64,000 bases of DNA from Volutella citrinella (GCA_034401135.1 JAWZSP010000009.1:868001-932000); one strand, 5' to 3'. Shown: positions 1-11,908, counted from the stretch's first letter. The notes: a model not told the origin generated them from the letters alone. Numbers and translations: made by a program.

Positions 1-1042
1 GCGGCAGTGTAGAGGAGAGAGTTGCGCCCTGCCTCCGGAACTAGAGCATATCCCGCAGCCGCAGCGGTTCGAGATGGCTGACCGATGGTTGCACGACACG
101 CAGATTAGCTAGCAGGCGGTTGTTGGTCGGCAAGGGACAGTCGGTCGACGCCAGGCACAGCACGGCATCAGCGGGCCAGCGAGATGGCGATGAGGCGGGA
201 GCAAGAGCGAGGGCTAGGGCGCAACCGGAGGCAAGTGGGCGGCACCAGAAGATGAGGCCAGGGAGGAGGCTCGCGTGCGAGAATGATGCGTTTGTAGGTG
301 TTGGTTGGTTCACGAGGCAAGCAGAGCAACGACAGCACGTCGCAAATGTGGCTCGTGCAGCCAATGACGAACGCCGGCGACCAATCGACGCGGCGGGCTG
401 AGCCGTCTGTGGCTGGGTCGCGAGCGATTGTGTGGGGTCCTGATTGGATGCTTCCGTCCCGGGGCGATCTGATACAGCCTCACGTGATCGTGTCATGACA
501 TTCCGCACGTGACTTGATCCATTGACGATAGCGGGGATCCAGCAACTCAATTCGGCCGATCCACCGGGTTCCAGCAGCCAATCGAAAACAACGTGTTCCA
601 GCGTGTTCCGTGGTCCCATCATTCATCAGATGCTCAAGCTGCCAGCCCCACCTCGTTCGGTTGTTATGGGTCCAGCCGCGACGCACCACCACTAACGGCG
701 CCCGCTGAGACGGGCAAACCCAGGATTCTGGGCGACTTGCCTGACACGCCCATCTGACTCAATGCTGAGTCGCCCCGCGGCTGATACACTCGATTCCGCA
801 GAGCCCCGTCCGCGACAAAGAGCTAGCCCGTGGATCCTGCCCGTTTCTGCGCATCGACGCCGACATGCCGTCGGCCTTGTAACGTCTCCGCGAGCCCGCC
901 CGCGGCCATTGATACTAGATCGGCACCAACCGCGGTTCCTCCGTGTCCGTCGGCCGAATCAGGGCTACTCCGAGGTGTTTCTTCTTGGCGTCCTTGCGCA
1001 TGCGTGTCCCTGGCGCCTGCGTAGCCTCATATATATCTTAAA
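1..1042. other. Intergenic / promoter region of the SDR gene
   Basis: No gene is supported here. Open frames exist on both strands, the longest on the minus strand at 41-622, but they overlap each other, show no domain and read like GC-driven chance frames. A TATA-like run (catatatatctt) lies at about 1026-1037, immediately before the first ATG at 1043. That is too close for a normal TATA-to-start distance, which favours the downstream ATG at 1097 as the true start of the SDR. Confidence 0.5.
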
Positions 1043-2212
1043 ATGGCTACAGCTGCCCCCACGGATGTAGGCACTGCTGCGCCGTATCTGCCCGCCATGT
1101 CCATTCTCTTCCCGCTGCTGTCTGACTCGACGACGGTTGTTGAAGCCGTTCGACAGCTGTTCCCGTTCCCCCCAAAGTTCACTGAATCCGACGTCCCAGA
1201 CCAGACCGATCGCGTCGTGGTGGTGACGGGCGCCAACACGGGCGTCGGCAAGGAGGTCGCGCAAGTCCTCTACTCCAAGAACGCGACCGTCTGGGTGTGC
1301 TCGCGTAACGAGGAAAAGGGGCAGAGGGCCATCGATGAGATCCGCGAGCGCCACCCGACGTCCAAGGGCGCGCTGCACTTTCTCAAGCTGGACCTGGCCG
1401 ACCTGACGACAATTTCTGCGGCGGCCAACAAGATTCTGGCGCAGGAGACACGCCTGGACCTACTCTTCAACAATGCCGGCGTCATGACCCCCCCGTACGG
1501 CTCCAAGACGAAGCAGGGATACGAGATGCAGCTCGGCACCAACTGCGTGGGCCCATTCCTCTTCACCAAGAAGCTTACGCCCCTGCTGCAGTCGACGGCC
1601 AAGACCGCGCCCAAGGACTCGGTGCGCGTCGTCTGGGTCTCGAGCTCCGCGACCTATCTCTTTTCTCCCAGGGGTGGCCTTGAGCTCAACAACCTCGACT
1701 ACAACCAGCCCCGCAGCATCTGGGCCCAGTACGGTATAAGCAAGGCGGGCAACTACTTCCACGCGACAGAATATGCCCGCCGGTACAAGAACGATGGAAT
1801 CGTCAGCATTGTAAGTGGACCCTTGGATGGGGCGTGACGACTGTGCTGACCGGCTAGGCCCTCAACCCCGGAAACCTGAGCTCGGAGCTGGATCGCCACA
1901 ATAAGAACTTTATCTTTGCGATTGCGCGCCGTATCAGCACATATGCACCCATCTATGGCGCATACACGGAACTCTATGCCGGCACCTCCCCAGACGTCAC
2001 CATTGACAAGATTGGCGACTGGAGCCGGTGGTGGAGTAAGTCTGCTCGTCTCTTGTCTTGACTCTGCTGACCATATAGTCGCTCCTTGGGGCCGAATGAC
2101 GACCCAGCGACCCGACGTCCTGAAGGGAAGCAAACCCAAGTCCGAGGGCGGCACGGGGATTGCAGAAGAATTCTGGTCGTGGTCAGAAGAGCAGGTCAAG
2201 CCGCACCTGTAA
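1043..2212 (+). CDS. Short-chain dehydrogenase/reductase (SDR)
   Basis: NAD(P)-dependent oxidoreductase of the classical SDR fold, 359 residues from three exons (1043-1810, 1858-2035, 2079-2212); both introns are 43-47 nt with GTAAGT donors. Visible motifs are the cofactor loop TGANTGVG at 62-69, NNAG at about 143-146, the serine run after VVWVSSS, and the catalytic YGISK (Tyr230, Lys234). The C-terminal part carries the conserved ALNPGN segment just after intron 1. The first ATG gives about 55 residues ahead of the Rossmann strand; Met19 (ATG at 1097) gives the more usual short N-terminus and may be the real start. Substrate is unknown. It is tail-to-tail with the Zn2Cys6 gene at 2346-4528, 133 nt apart. 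Confidence 0.9.
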
Positions 2213-2345
2213 GCCGGGAAAGACCCACGGGGAGTCAGGGTGGGTAATAAGTAATCATCTATCCATTGCGCCGTATCTATGGTACTCTGTATATACCGTC
2301 TAATCAAGTCATGCCTCATTACGCCGTGCTGTATCCCATTAACCA

Positions 2346-4528
2346 TTATGGAGACTCCGTTATGGCCCCCAGATCCAGCCCCTTTAGCAGATCGCCCCAT
2401 AGCGCCGAGTTGGAGGCAAAGTCGCCTGCCCACATCGACTCGTCATCAAACGCCAGGTCCATGACGGCCGGCGGCGGTGTCAGCTGGCTGCTCTCTCGCC
2501 AGTTGAGTGGCGTCACCGAGGGCGACACAATGCCGAGGCGTGAGGTAAAGTCGGCGACGATGTCGACGGCCCTGTCGCCCAGCTGCTGCGTCAACCGCGC
2601 CAGGTTGGGCGCTTGCGCCATGTCGAGCACGGCAGCCGCCGCCTCGAGGCCCTTGCGGGACGCCGGCGCGAGCGGGCAGATGGGGTAGCCGCAGGCGAAG
2701 CCGGCCTGGCCCAGGACGGCGCCGATCTGCCACTCGGGGACCTGGTACCAGCCTGTCAGGACGTCGGTGTCACGGAGGACCTGGTGGAGGATGTTGGTGA
2801 TGGTCATGGAGGCGCTGGCGCAGGTGATGCAGTTGTTGTCACTCGACAGCGTGCCGAGGGCCGGAGTGGGGAGGAAGGCGATGAAGGGGCGGCACAGGGC
2901 GACGCAGAAGGAGTGGTAGTCGAGCTCGAGGATCAGGCGCTGGCGCTGCAGCCAGAGAGGGTCGTTTTGCGAGAGATCGAGGGGCGCGCGGTCTACGGAC
3001 AGGGGCACGCCGCTGGCCTGGCGCGGCGTCTTGAGGCCTTCGGGTAGCTCCTGGGCCCACTGCCTGAGCTGGCGCAGCTGCTGGACGAGGTGCTGGGCGC
3101 ACTTGTCGCGGGCCGACGGGTGGCGGTAGAAGTCGGGGGCGTCGATCTCGTCGAGGGCGTTGTCGCACACGGCGGCGAAGTCGGTCTGGATGCTGCGGGC
3201 GAGTGAGTAGAGGCGGCGGCGCTCGTGGTGGAAGGAGAGCCAGTTGATGCCGGCCCGGGGCCCCAGCGTGAAGCCGGGCCCGACGAGGCTGGCTACGTGG
3301 TCGCTGTCCGGGGTCGGCTCGCTGTCGGGCTCGTGGGCGACGACGCTGAGGAGGGGGCGGCCGAGGTTCTGCGAGAGCTGCAGGTCCAGCATGACGATGC
3401 AGTCCCACAGGCGCCGGCGGGGTCCGGTCGGGCCATCCGAGTCTGGCTCTGCCGTCTCCTGGCCGATGCCCAGACAGCCGCAGGTGCTGACGGCCTTGCT
3501 GAGCGTCGTGTAGGCCGAGTTGTACTGTCGGTTGACGAGGTAGAAGAGGGCCATGTAGAAGTACGTCTGGGCCACCATGAGCGTGGGCCGGTCCAGCGTG
3601 TCCTGCAGATGGTACTCGGCCCGGAGCAGGAATCCCAGGCCGGGCGTCTCGGGGTTGGCGTTCGGGTCCGGGCTCCGGCTCCCGGCCGTCAGGCACGCCG
3701 ACCCAAAGTGGATGCACAGCGCCATGACGATGTCGACCAGCGGCATCGGCGCCCTCTCCGCGCTGGTCCGCCAAAGCGACTCGTACTGCCGGCGGAACTC
3801 GGCTTCGTTGAGCACGGGGTACATGGCGTAGTAGCCCTGCCAGAAGAGGTCCAGCAGGTAGTCCTGCTGGTTGCGCATCAGCGCGCTGCACAGGGGCTCG
3901 ATGCCCATGGACGGGATGAACTGAACCGGCGGCTCCGAGATGGCCGGCATGGGCGTCTGCGCAAACGAGGACAGGCGGTGGCCGAAGTAGCGGAGGGACA
4001 GCGGGCCGTAGTGGTAGCCGTCAATGTTGACGCCGAGCCATCGTCGTCTCGTCGTCCTACGCGAGTCGCTGGCCGCTGGCGACGGTGACCCCAGTCGGTG
4101 CTCCAGCTCCTGGATCTGTGATCGTAGCCTGTGCACTTCCCTGCGGTTTGGCCATTGTCAGTGGGGAGGGGAGGGGCTGGAACATCGTTCTCCTGCCTGC
4201 AGTGCCAGGGGAGTGATTTGTCGACGGTCGACAAGAGAGAGAAATGGGCTTACCTCGTTGCGGCGGCCACGCTCTTGAAGTCATCTCGGCCGGCATTTAC
4301 ACACTCGCGGCCGGCCTGCTTGCAATTGCGGCAAGGCCGAATAGTGTCACACTTGACGCGCGTTAGGCGGCACCAATCACAGGCGCGCGACACCTGCTGT
4401 CGTTTGGGCCTCTGCGGCAGCGGCTGCCCCGGCGGAGAGTGCGACTGCCTGTCGCCGGGGGTAGAGACGCCAAATGTCGTAAACATGGCGAATGGGGGGA
4501 GCAAGGCGGGGTGCCTGCCGTCGGGCAA
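2346..4528 (-). CDS. Zn(II)2Cys6 fungal transcription factor
   Basis: Probable nuclear regulator, 689 residues. Exon 1 is 4528-4254 and exon 2 is 4140-2346, with a 113-nt intron (4141-4253, GTAAGC...CAG). Exon 1 encodes the binuclear zinc cluster: Cys50, 53, 60, 66, 69, 76 with C-x2-C-x6-C-x5-C-x2-C-x6-C spacing. A short leucine-rich coiled-coil (EVHRLRSQIQELEHRL) follows right after the splice, the usual dimerisation element. The middle carries the fungal-specific regulatory domain (FWQGYYAMYPVLNEAEF region). The C-terminal half is acidic and helical. Targets are unknown; the closest neighbour is the convergent SDR. Very GC-rich coding makes long antisense frames across this gene, which are not genes. 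Confidence 0.9.
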
Positions 4529-6484
4529 GTCTCTTAAAGGCGCCGGTGGGCGGGTATCATGAGCATCAGACTCGCGCGGCAGCAGCGCGGTGCAGCAGCA
4601 GAGGCGCCGGCAGTTAAGGATTCTCGCGATGGCGGGGGACCAACGGGGCTTTCGTCAGCGCTAGACGCGGGAGGGTTGGACTGGACCGGACTGGATTGGG
4701 CTGCGGATGACGGCTTGTCTTGAACGAGGCTCGACTGGAAGCACTAGAGGATCAGATGGATCATTCAATGGCTCGCCAAGGTCGAGGTCGGCGACCAGAT
4801 CTACGCGGGAGCGGCTGATATAAGCATAAGGGAAGCACCGCATCGGCGACCCAGCCACGGTCCGCCGGTTTGTGACTCCTCTTGGTGGCATCTTCTGGTG
4901 CGTCGAGACAGAGAGGCGGCAGTACTAGGGCAGGGCAAGACTATACTAGCAGCATAAGCCCCAGCCTCGATCGAGCAAAGCCGACTGTTGGTGGTTGGCA
5001 ACCGGGCTATGTGACAGGCCTACAGGGCCAAAAGCGATAGATACAGTGAATGAATAGCAGCAAAGCCTCGGACGAAAAGGCGGAGAGCACCAGGACACCT
5101 GCATCTGACTACGCAGGGATTGCTGCATGTGTGCCATCATTGTCGCGGGGCTTCCATGGGGCTTCCATGGAGCGGTGCTGGGAGCGGCGCTGGGAGCGGA
5201 CATGGAGCCCAGTTGCCCAGGGCACAGACGTGTAGCCGCCATGGGGGGCCGACGGGCGCGACGGGGGACAGAGACCACTGGGACGGATGGGCCCTGGGTA
5301 CTGCCAGTCCAGCGGGACGGGCAGCGGAGGCTGACATGGACCAATCAGCGGGGTGCTGCGGTCGTCGTTTGGCCTGATTAGGTATTTCGGAGTAGACTCC
5401 GGCAACTCCTCTCGGAAGCGCCAGGGGCAGCAACCGCGCAGAGCAAGCGATGCCGAGGGCCAGGTCCATCGGTTCCCAGCGAGGCTGGCTTGATATAATC
5501 TGCCTCGTACCTGCCAGTGCGGAGGCTTTATCAGAGCCTCATACGGTGGGTTCTACCCGCCCCGCGTCCGTTACCAGCTCGCTGGGGCGGCGTGGTGCTG
5601 GTCGCGTGGCGGGTGGTCAGCCTGCGCCCCCGGACAGCAAAGTGACCGCTGTCGTCGACGAATCATCAGCTGGAGCCGCTGGCTGTGATGTACCAGGAAT
5701 AGAAGACGCTGCTCCCTGGTCGTGCCATGGCTGTGGACCCGTCTATAGGGCTCGCGGCTCGCGAGGCTGATTCATCTGTCTCTGACAAGTTGGGGTCCAC
5801 GGCCGAGGCTGGGGTTGAAAGCTCTGGCCGAACTAGACTCCCTTTGGGATGCAATATTCGTCCGCGAGGCGCAGCCAATCAGTCACCCTGTCGGTCGGTA
5901 GTGTCGGCCGTGAACCATGGCGAGCTGCGAGCTGCGAGGTGGGCTAAAGATAGCAGTGTATCGAGGCAGTGGGAGGCCACGCCCAGCCTTTGCCGTCTGG
6001 TGGCTTGCCTCCCGCGTTGACGACGAGCCCTTTTCGGCCATATGCCCAAAGCCTCGCATCGGACTGCATCGCACACGGGGCTCTGCAGCAAGGCGTTAGA
6101 TGCTTGCCGCACGTCGTACCGAGTGAGAACTCAATTTACCTGTGCCGGGTTTTCCTTATGTGCTGACACTGATGATGCCCCAATTTTCTCTGACGGGCCC
6201 CTCCTGGGGCCGACCACCACTGAGTCTGTGTTTGGAACCTGAGGATATAAAGCGTCGATTAGGTTGAAGTCATCCAAGAACGGCATCTGGACTTTCGGAG
6301 ATTAATGCAGCCTACAGGGGAGGTCTGTATCAATAAATCTCGCAGGGTGACTGAAACGTTTCATTGACGCATGGCCTCAATCTCGCTTCACGCCACATCC
6401 CGATGCCGAGTCATCCACGTAGATCTATGCCACCATCGATGTTAACATGTCACGCCATTCGGAAGAAAGCTCTTACGTCCGCAG
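4529..6484. other. Intergenic region, about 2 kb
   Basis: GC-rich, with short frames on all strands but no domain, no start-plus-splice model and no RNA gene that I recognise. The only structure seen is a direct repeat of ggcttccatgg (about 5148-5170) followed by two copies of gctgggagcgg (about 5176-5199), and a small palindrome ctcgcg-gct-cgcgag at 5751-5765. It contains the 5-prime region of the Zn2Cys6 gene on the left; the right end is downstream of the F-box gene. Confidence 0.5.
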
Positions 6485-7979
6485 TCACTCATCTTGTGCT
6501 TGTACCTGGCGGTACATCAGCTCGTGCAGAATCAGCCACCCCAGGTCCAGCCGAGGTAGCACCCGAGAGAGATGCCAGGACTTGGGGCCTTTAGACAACG
6601 TCGACTGACGGGTAGCCATCAAGTTCTCTCCAGCGACATCTTGCCATGCTTGAATCGCCCTGTCAGTCAAGTCGATGCCCCCCGTGGATTCCCAGACGAG
6701 TTCACCGTGAGGATCCTGTCGCTTGAATCGAAATATGCCCGTGCCTTTTTGGTCGGTATTCCACAGCTCCATGACTTTCAGGTTTGGCATCTCCCGAGTA
6801 GCAGCTGCGGCTGTCATGAGAAACTTTTCTACCTCTGTTTCGTTTTCTGAAGACACAACATCGGCTGTGAGGGCCAGACTCTTCAGTGCCGGCCACTCCA
6901 CGCCGAGCCCCAGTACCTCGTGTGCTTCGACAATGAACGAGACGGCAACATGCTCGAGATAGCTAGTACCGTTTAGGGTGCCAAGATCTCTTAGCCTCAG
7001 GGGTTCGGTGGCCATCTGCTGGTGGGCAACCGTTCGTGATTCCTCATATATCGTGAGCCGTCTGAGCGTGGGCGGAAGCCGGATGGCGTTTTCGCAAACT
7101 AAAACTCAGCTACCTGTACAGCCGGGCCTGCGGTAAAAACACACCTTGAACCCAATCTGATTTTGCTGTCCCTGCTGCCATGCGCCAGCGCTCAACGTGG
7201 TACGTCTCGAGTCGGGGGAAGCACTCAAGCAGCCAAGCCAGCACGGCAGGCTTGAAGCTGACTGAATGGAACCGACGGATGAGAAATCTATTGACAACTT
7301 CGACTCTTGGTAACCTAGGTGTCCTGGGCCAGTCAAAAAAATTGAAGTTGACCGAGCCGCCCTCACCGAGGTCCATTATCCAGAGCATCTGGGTGTATGA
7401 TGAAAAGCGGGCGCCATCGCCAGCGGGTATCTGCATCGCGCTGAGCTTCACAACATGGGGATCCGCATCGGAGCGGTACGAATCAATGCATCCGCTCTCC
7501 AAGTACTTCAAGTAGACCTGCATCCCTTTGACCTGGTCGAGGGCGTCTTCGCACATGTGCCGTGTATAGCCGCCCAGTTCCAGGGTGAGGGTGGTGCCCC
7601 GCCAATCTGCCAGTGCAATAAGTAGAAACCACATGGTACGGGTAAAGAGAATGTTGGTCGCGACTTCAGGCGGTAGCTGACTGAGGCCAAGGTTGTAGGC
7701 CGATAGGAACGAGACGTCGGAGGTGTTGATCTGGAGGACGATGTGCTTGACGTACCGCCGCCTGCTGGCGTTGACTATGAGATTTAACTCTGCAATGTCT
7801 TCCGGGAGTAGCTTGAGGTGGCGGAAGGTGTGCGGCTCAAACACCCGCTGCCAGGCCCTGCAAACGGATGCGTACGCCGCCAGGCCATGTCGCGATCCTT
7901 CTGGGTTGTCGTGCGCGTATGCCACCTGCCCTAGGATGCTGTTCTGGATCTCAGGCGGGAAGATGGTCCAGCGCGCCAT
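6485..7979 (-). CDS. F-box-like protein, function unknown
   Basis: 482 residues from exons 7979-7145 and 7098-6485. The 46-nt intron (7099-7144) has a GTGTGT donor and TTTTAG acceptor. Without it the frame meets a TAG and then shifts; with it the reading joins smoothly into ENAIRLPPTLRRL. The N-terminus (FPPEIQNSILGQV ... ASVCRAWQRVFEPHTFRHLKL) is an F-box-like helix pattern, followed by leucine-rich segments typical of the large fungal F-box families that supply substrate receptors to SCF ubiquitin ligases. The C-terminal half may correspond to a fungal domain of unknown function that often follows such F-boxes. Target unknown; these genes expand rapidly in this lineage. Confidence 0.75.
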
Positions 7980-8942
7980 TACGATGTGAGGAGAAGATGG
8001 CTGGAGGCAGCTTTAGCTTCAGCGAAAGTCAAAGTGCAGGCCCTTTATTAGGCGACGAACCAGTGAGGCAGCCAGCCAAAGTCCTTTTGGTCAGGTGCAA
8101 ACGACAGGCCCGGTGTCAACCCTGGGCACTCCGCCACGCTTGGTGGAGCACGTGAGTCGGCCAGCCCGTGATGGGCTTACGTAGTACATCGTTTGGATGA
8201 ACGGCTTTTTATTTTCAATTCACCATTTTTTTTTTTTCAGTAATGCATTCTGCTTTGAATATATTCAACTTGATTTCTTGCAACCGCAGACATTGAAATA
8301 GGCTAGCCTCAGCTTTCCACAGTTCATTAAAGTTGTTGTTTTGAGCAATTTGGCCAAGAACAAGATGGGGGAAGTCTAGGATTCAAATGTGCCCAGATCA
8401 TCGATGGAAAGCAGGTAGTAGGAAAAAGTGAAACCTTTCTAGAAGTGATTGATTATTTGGTCTATGTTGCTCTGTGATGGTTGGAAACAACAAAGGTTAG
8501 AATTTAGACCTACATCACACACAAGGTGCAAAGTAATGTTTCTCGAGCTGATCCAGTATCCTGAGGACCCTTGAATTTCTTTATGGTTTTAAACTGTCTC
8601 ATTCCCTCAAGTTCTCAACAAAGACTTCGCCGCCGGGCCATCCCTCATCTATGTCTATGGTCTAGTGCTCCTCGATGCCGGTCACATCACGGAGAAGCCG
8701 ACTGAATGCGAATGTCATCTCAGTTCCACCGAGAGGGATGTGGTTTGGTCCTTTTTTGTCTTCTGCGCATGAGCGGGAGCCTCAAAGAGCTCGCCTTGGG
8801 CAGTTGTGTGCCAGGCAGTCAGCAGAACTGAGTGGGCCTACAAGCACTGCAATGCAAAGAAGCCGCTCCCTGTCTGGATCTGGACCCACTTCGGAATCGA
8901 GATGCCCATCGGACTCAAACTCAAACTCAAACTCAACACAAC
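7980..8942. other. AT-rich intergenic region
   Basis: Upstream of both the minus-strand F-box gene and the plus-strand Zn2Cys6 gene, so it holds both promoters. From about 8190 to 8640 the sequence is clearly more AT-rich than its surroundings, with a T-run at about 8227-8238. No coding or RNA feature was seen. Confidence 0.5.
8913..8936 (+). repeat. Hexanucleotide microsatellite (ACTCAA)x4
   Basis: Four perfect copies of ACTCAA ending 6 nt before the preferred ATG of the Zn2Cys6 gene at 8943. If the upstream in-frame ATG at 8832 were used instead, it would encode a Gln-Thr repeat. Confidence 0.9.
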
Positions 8943-10280
8943 ATGAACCCCAGATCCGACTGCCAAACGTGCCGCCGACGCCGCATCAAGTGCGACCGCA
9001 CGTCACCGAGCTGCCAGAAGTGCTCGCGCAAAGGGCTCACATGCCCGGGCTACGGCAAGCAGCTCCGGTGGGCTGGCGGGGCGGCAGTCCGGGGTCGCCA
9101 GATGCCTCAGTCTCAGTCGAACCCTCACCCGGCCCCAGCTACGGCTGTTCACCCGGACTGGATGGGCGCGTCTTCGTTCCACTCGCTCAGCAAACGCACG
9201 CTCAACCGGCTGGTAGAGTACTGGGACAACACCATTGCGCGCCTGATGGTCTGGGTCGACACCGAGGAGAACGCCTACCGGCGCTTCGTGACGCCGCTGG
9301 CCTACAGCAACCCCGTCCTGGGCTTGGCCATGGCCGCTTTCTCGTCGCAGCATGCGCCCACATCTGTCGTAGACGCTAGCTTCTCAGAAAAGGCGCGGAA
9401 CGAGGCCGTGAGCATGATTTCGGCCTACATCAAGACTATCACCGACGGGATCATGAGCGGCAGCGACGGTCTGGACGAATCTGCCGTGGAGTGGCTGCTG
9501 GCGGCGATGCTGTCGTGTTACGAGATGGCCAACTCGGGTGCGCCGGCCGCAGACTTCCACCGGCGTGCGGCCCGGTCACTGGTCAATACATTTGAGACCT
9601 CTGGTAGGGGTGGCAGCGAGCTGCTCAGGTTTCTGCGCAACCAGCTGTCGATTCACGACATCTTTGCCTGCACTACCTCTTTCGACCTGCGCACGATGCA
9701 GGATGTCATTCTCCCCACCAAAGACGAGTCGGTCCTCTTTGCCTCGTGGCTGCGAAACGTGTACGACGTCACCCTGCTCTCGCGGCAGCTTTCAGCAGCC
9801 CAGTGTCGACGACAGCTTAAGTTTAGCCAGGTTCGCACCCAGTTTGAGATTGCTCGTGGTGAGACGCTCATGGCGGCTGGGCGACTTCTACATGGGGGTC
9901 GCCGCCGAGATTTCATCATTGTGGCGAATATTCTGCACTATGCCGCCCTCCTCTACTCTGCGCGGTGCTTAAATCTGGAAGCACACAGGGACGACTTGGT
10001 GTCGGCCTTGTTTGAGCAGATCAATGCCATGAGCTGCATCGACGACTGGTTGCATTGTCTGGCGTGGTCGTTCTTCATTGGTGGCGTGGAGAGCCATGGA
10101 CAGACAGATAGACAGGCTATCATCTCTGATCTCTATGGTCGCATTACGCAGAAGATGCGATTTCAGAACTTCCGGGACGCGCTGCGCTTCCTGCAGCTGT
10201 TCTGGAGTGGCACAGATACGGACTGGAGAACTATGGCGCAAGAGTGGGAGGTTGCTGGACAGCCAGTATTACTGCCTTAG
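8943..10280 (+). CDS. Zn(II)2Cys6 fungal transcription factor
   Basis: Single-exon gene, 445 residues from the ATG at 8943. That start puts the zinc cluster at the extreme N-terminus: Cys7, 10, 17, 24, 27, 34, spacing C-x2-C-x6-C-x6-C-x2-C-x6-C, with the basic RRRRIK run inside. An in-frame ATG at 8832 would add 37 residues including a Gln-Thr repeat, and is less likely. The rest matches the style of the second fungal-specific regulatory domain family (helical, with NVYDVTLLSRQL around the middle) rather than the larger one. It ends 66 nt before the stop of the convergent HRI1-like gene. It is the nearest regulator to the P450 / barrel / dioxygenase genes at 11.9-16.3 kb and could control them; that is inference from position only. 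Confidence 0.88.
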   Translation: MNPRSDCQTCRRRRIKCDRTSPSCQKCSRKGLTCPGYGKQLRWAGGAAVRGRQMPQSQSNPHPAPATAVHPDWMGASSFHSLSKRTLNRLVEYWDNTIARLMVWVDTEENAYRRFVTPLAYSNPVLGLAMAAFSSQHAPTSVVDASFSEKARNEAVSMISAYIKTITDGIMSGSDGLDESAVEWLLAAMLSCYEMANSGAPAADFHRRAARSLVNTFETSGRGGSELLRFLRNQLSIHDIFACTTSFDLRTMQDVILPTKDESVLFASWLRNVYDVTLLSRQLSAAQCRRQLKFSQVRTQFEIARGETLMAAGRLLHGGRRRDFIIVANILHYAALLYSARCLNLEAHRDDLVSALFEQINAMSCIDDWLHCLAWSFFIGGVESHGQTDRQAIISDLYGRITQKMRFQNFRDALRFLQLFWSGTDTDWRTMAQEWEVAGQPVLLP

Positions 10281-10346
10281 ATGATAGCCATCAATATCAA
10301 TATTCAGTTGATGAACACTAATGATACTGCCAGAGGGTCAGCGCTT

Positions 10347-11042
10347 CTACTCTGATTCGACCACTTTCCATGCCTCGTTCTTAATCACGACCGTATCACC
10401 AAGCTGGAAAACGGTCTCCAGTACATCCGCCGACAATACATCCTCGCCGACAGAGACAGTCTTCTTCCACCCCGAATCCCATTCCCACCTCTCAGCAGCG
10501 AAGTTATTACCCCTCCTTATGGCCTGGCAGATTCTTCCCAGCAGGATAATGGACCCCTTGGCCTCGCTATCAAGCTCCAGTACAGCGACCTTGCTTCCGA
10601 CAGTAGCAACGGGATCCTCGTCTCGCCAGAGCTCCTCGTACTCGGTTGGCTTTCCGGTGCTGGGGTTCACCATTATGCCAGTTTCCAAAGTCCTTCCATC
10701 TGGCTGGAGATGGTTGACGCCCTCGTCAAACAGCCCGGCGGTGTCTACGGTGCGCGAATCGATCCAGTGGTCCCAGCGGGCTTTTGTCACCTTGGGGTCG
10801 TCGGTTAGCTGGGATGACGAAGTTCCTGCAATGGCCCAGTCCAACCGTTCCGGCGGCAGTTTCCCTGAGGAATGTCAGCGACCTCGGCTCCAGCATCGTT
10901 GGAGCTTCGTACCCTGGGCTGGATGCAGCACGCGGATGTCGACGAACCGGCGCCCTGGCGAGGTGAGCACCACGGTCGACGTAGGCTCGCTGGCTTCGTC
11001 TGGCAGCCAGCGGATGAATTCTCGGAACGAAATGCTGCCCAT
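10347..11042 (-). CDS. HRI1: HRI1-like protein
   Basis: 215 residues from exon 1 (11042-10913) and exon 2 (10864-10347). The 48-nt intron (10865-10912) has a GTACGA donor, a GCTGAC branch site and a CAG acceptor. Read without splicing, the same stretch looks like two compensating frameshifts. Characteristic segments are the start MGSISFREFIRWLP, RRFVDIRVL, and RLDWAIAGTSS in the second exon, which recall the HRI1 family of fungi (yeast Hri1 binds Hrr25 and Sec72; molecular role unknown). Somewhat shorter than the roughly 240-residue yeast protein. Tail-to-tail with the upstream Zn2Cys6 gene. Assignment rests on recall of family signature segments. Confidence 0.8.
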
Positions 11043-11908
11043 TATACTAAGATGGTAGTTGTTGAAGGTGGGTTGGTCATGCCCAACATTTCGCTGCCCC
11101 TCCGCATCTTTGTAGCTGCGCTTGATGGCCGGCTGCAGCCAGTACTAGGAAGTGGGGACACTAATCGGCTCTAGTCGCCTGCCTCAAGAGGAAGTCTTTC
11201 GGAGTTAGGGACGCAAACCTGGAAAATGTGCGAGAACAAGCCACCTACTTCAGATGAGACTTGATACATAATTTGAAGATCATGATCAAACACTTCTCAA
11301 TGAGAAGTTTTTCGCAAGCTATGCTGGCTAGTCTCTATGGCTGGGTTGCCGACCAACCTCTGGACACAAGCCTGACCGAGCTATATATCTAGTCCACTGG
11401 TAATAACGCTGAGTTACAGTTGAAGGATGCTAAGTGATTTAACACTTGAAATACTTGTGGCCTGTATCTACTATGTAGGGCACCTAAGGAGCTTGGTGTG
11501 GATACAATTGTTTGCCCTGTTCTAACTGTTACCATGGGGCCTCAGTCAAACTAATAATTGCAGAGTCGGGCAACAGAGATCCACTGTCTGTGAGTCATCT
11601 CGACCGGCCATGATGGCTGGGCAACAATCCAATTCTCCAATTCCAAACTGACAGGTCGAGAATTCGCTTATCTCAACCGTTACATATCAGCAGCACTGGA
11701 TTGGCGCCATGGCCGGCTCCACACGCTAGTGCGCCTGTGGGGCCGGCAGTGCGGGATGGCGTCTCTAGTTTTACTCCTGAATAGGAAGCTATTTGGAGAG
11801 GACGTCAAGTCAATGCCGATAGTGGCCCGGTCTGCCGGCGTAGATAAAGACGGGGCTTCTCCCGGCGACTCTGACGACAAACAGACTGACAGACCGACAA
11901 CTTCAACA
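11043..11908. other. Intergenic region between HRI1-like and P450 genes
   Basis: Divergent promoter region of about 870 nt. It contains a perfect palindrome with 8-bp arms, ACTTCTCA-a-TGAGAAGT at 11292-11308, and just before it the 10-bp palindrome gatcatgatc at 11278-11287. A frame in phase with the P450 extends back to a GTG at 11729 but has no ATG and no P450-like content. Nothing else recognised. Confidence 0.55.
11292..11308. promoter_or_regulatory. 17-bp palindrome in a divergent promoter
   Basis: ACTTCTCA and TGAGAAGT are exact reverse complements around a single A. It lies about 250 nt upstream of the HRI1-like ATG and 600 nt upstream of the P450 ATG. A perfect palindrome of this size suits a dimeric regulator, but no known motif was matched. 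Confidence 0.35.

Noticed and set aside
41..622. 193-codon minus-strand frame at the left edge
   Set aside because: No domain, overlapping frames on the other strand, low-complexity Ala/Ser content.
2839..4088. Long frames on other phases across the first Zn2Cys6 gene
   Set aside because: Arg/Pro/Ala-rich shadow frames caused by high third-position GC; no domain, no splice support.
7099..7144. In-frame TAG followed by an apparent frameshift in the F-box-like gene, suggesting a pseudogene
   Set aside because: A 46-nt GT-AG intron removes both and restores the frame exactly.
10865..10912. Two compensating frameshifts in the HRI1-like gene
   Set aside because: A 48-nt intron with a GCTGAC branch site and CAG acceptor explains the region; joined exons are in phase.
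11729..11908. Upstream extension of the P450 frame to a GTG
   Set aside because: No ATG, no family similarity, and the ATG at 11909 starts directly with the membrane anchor.
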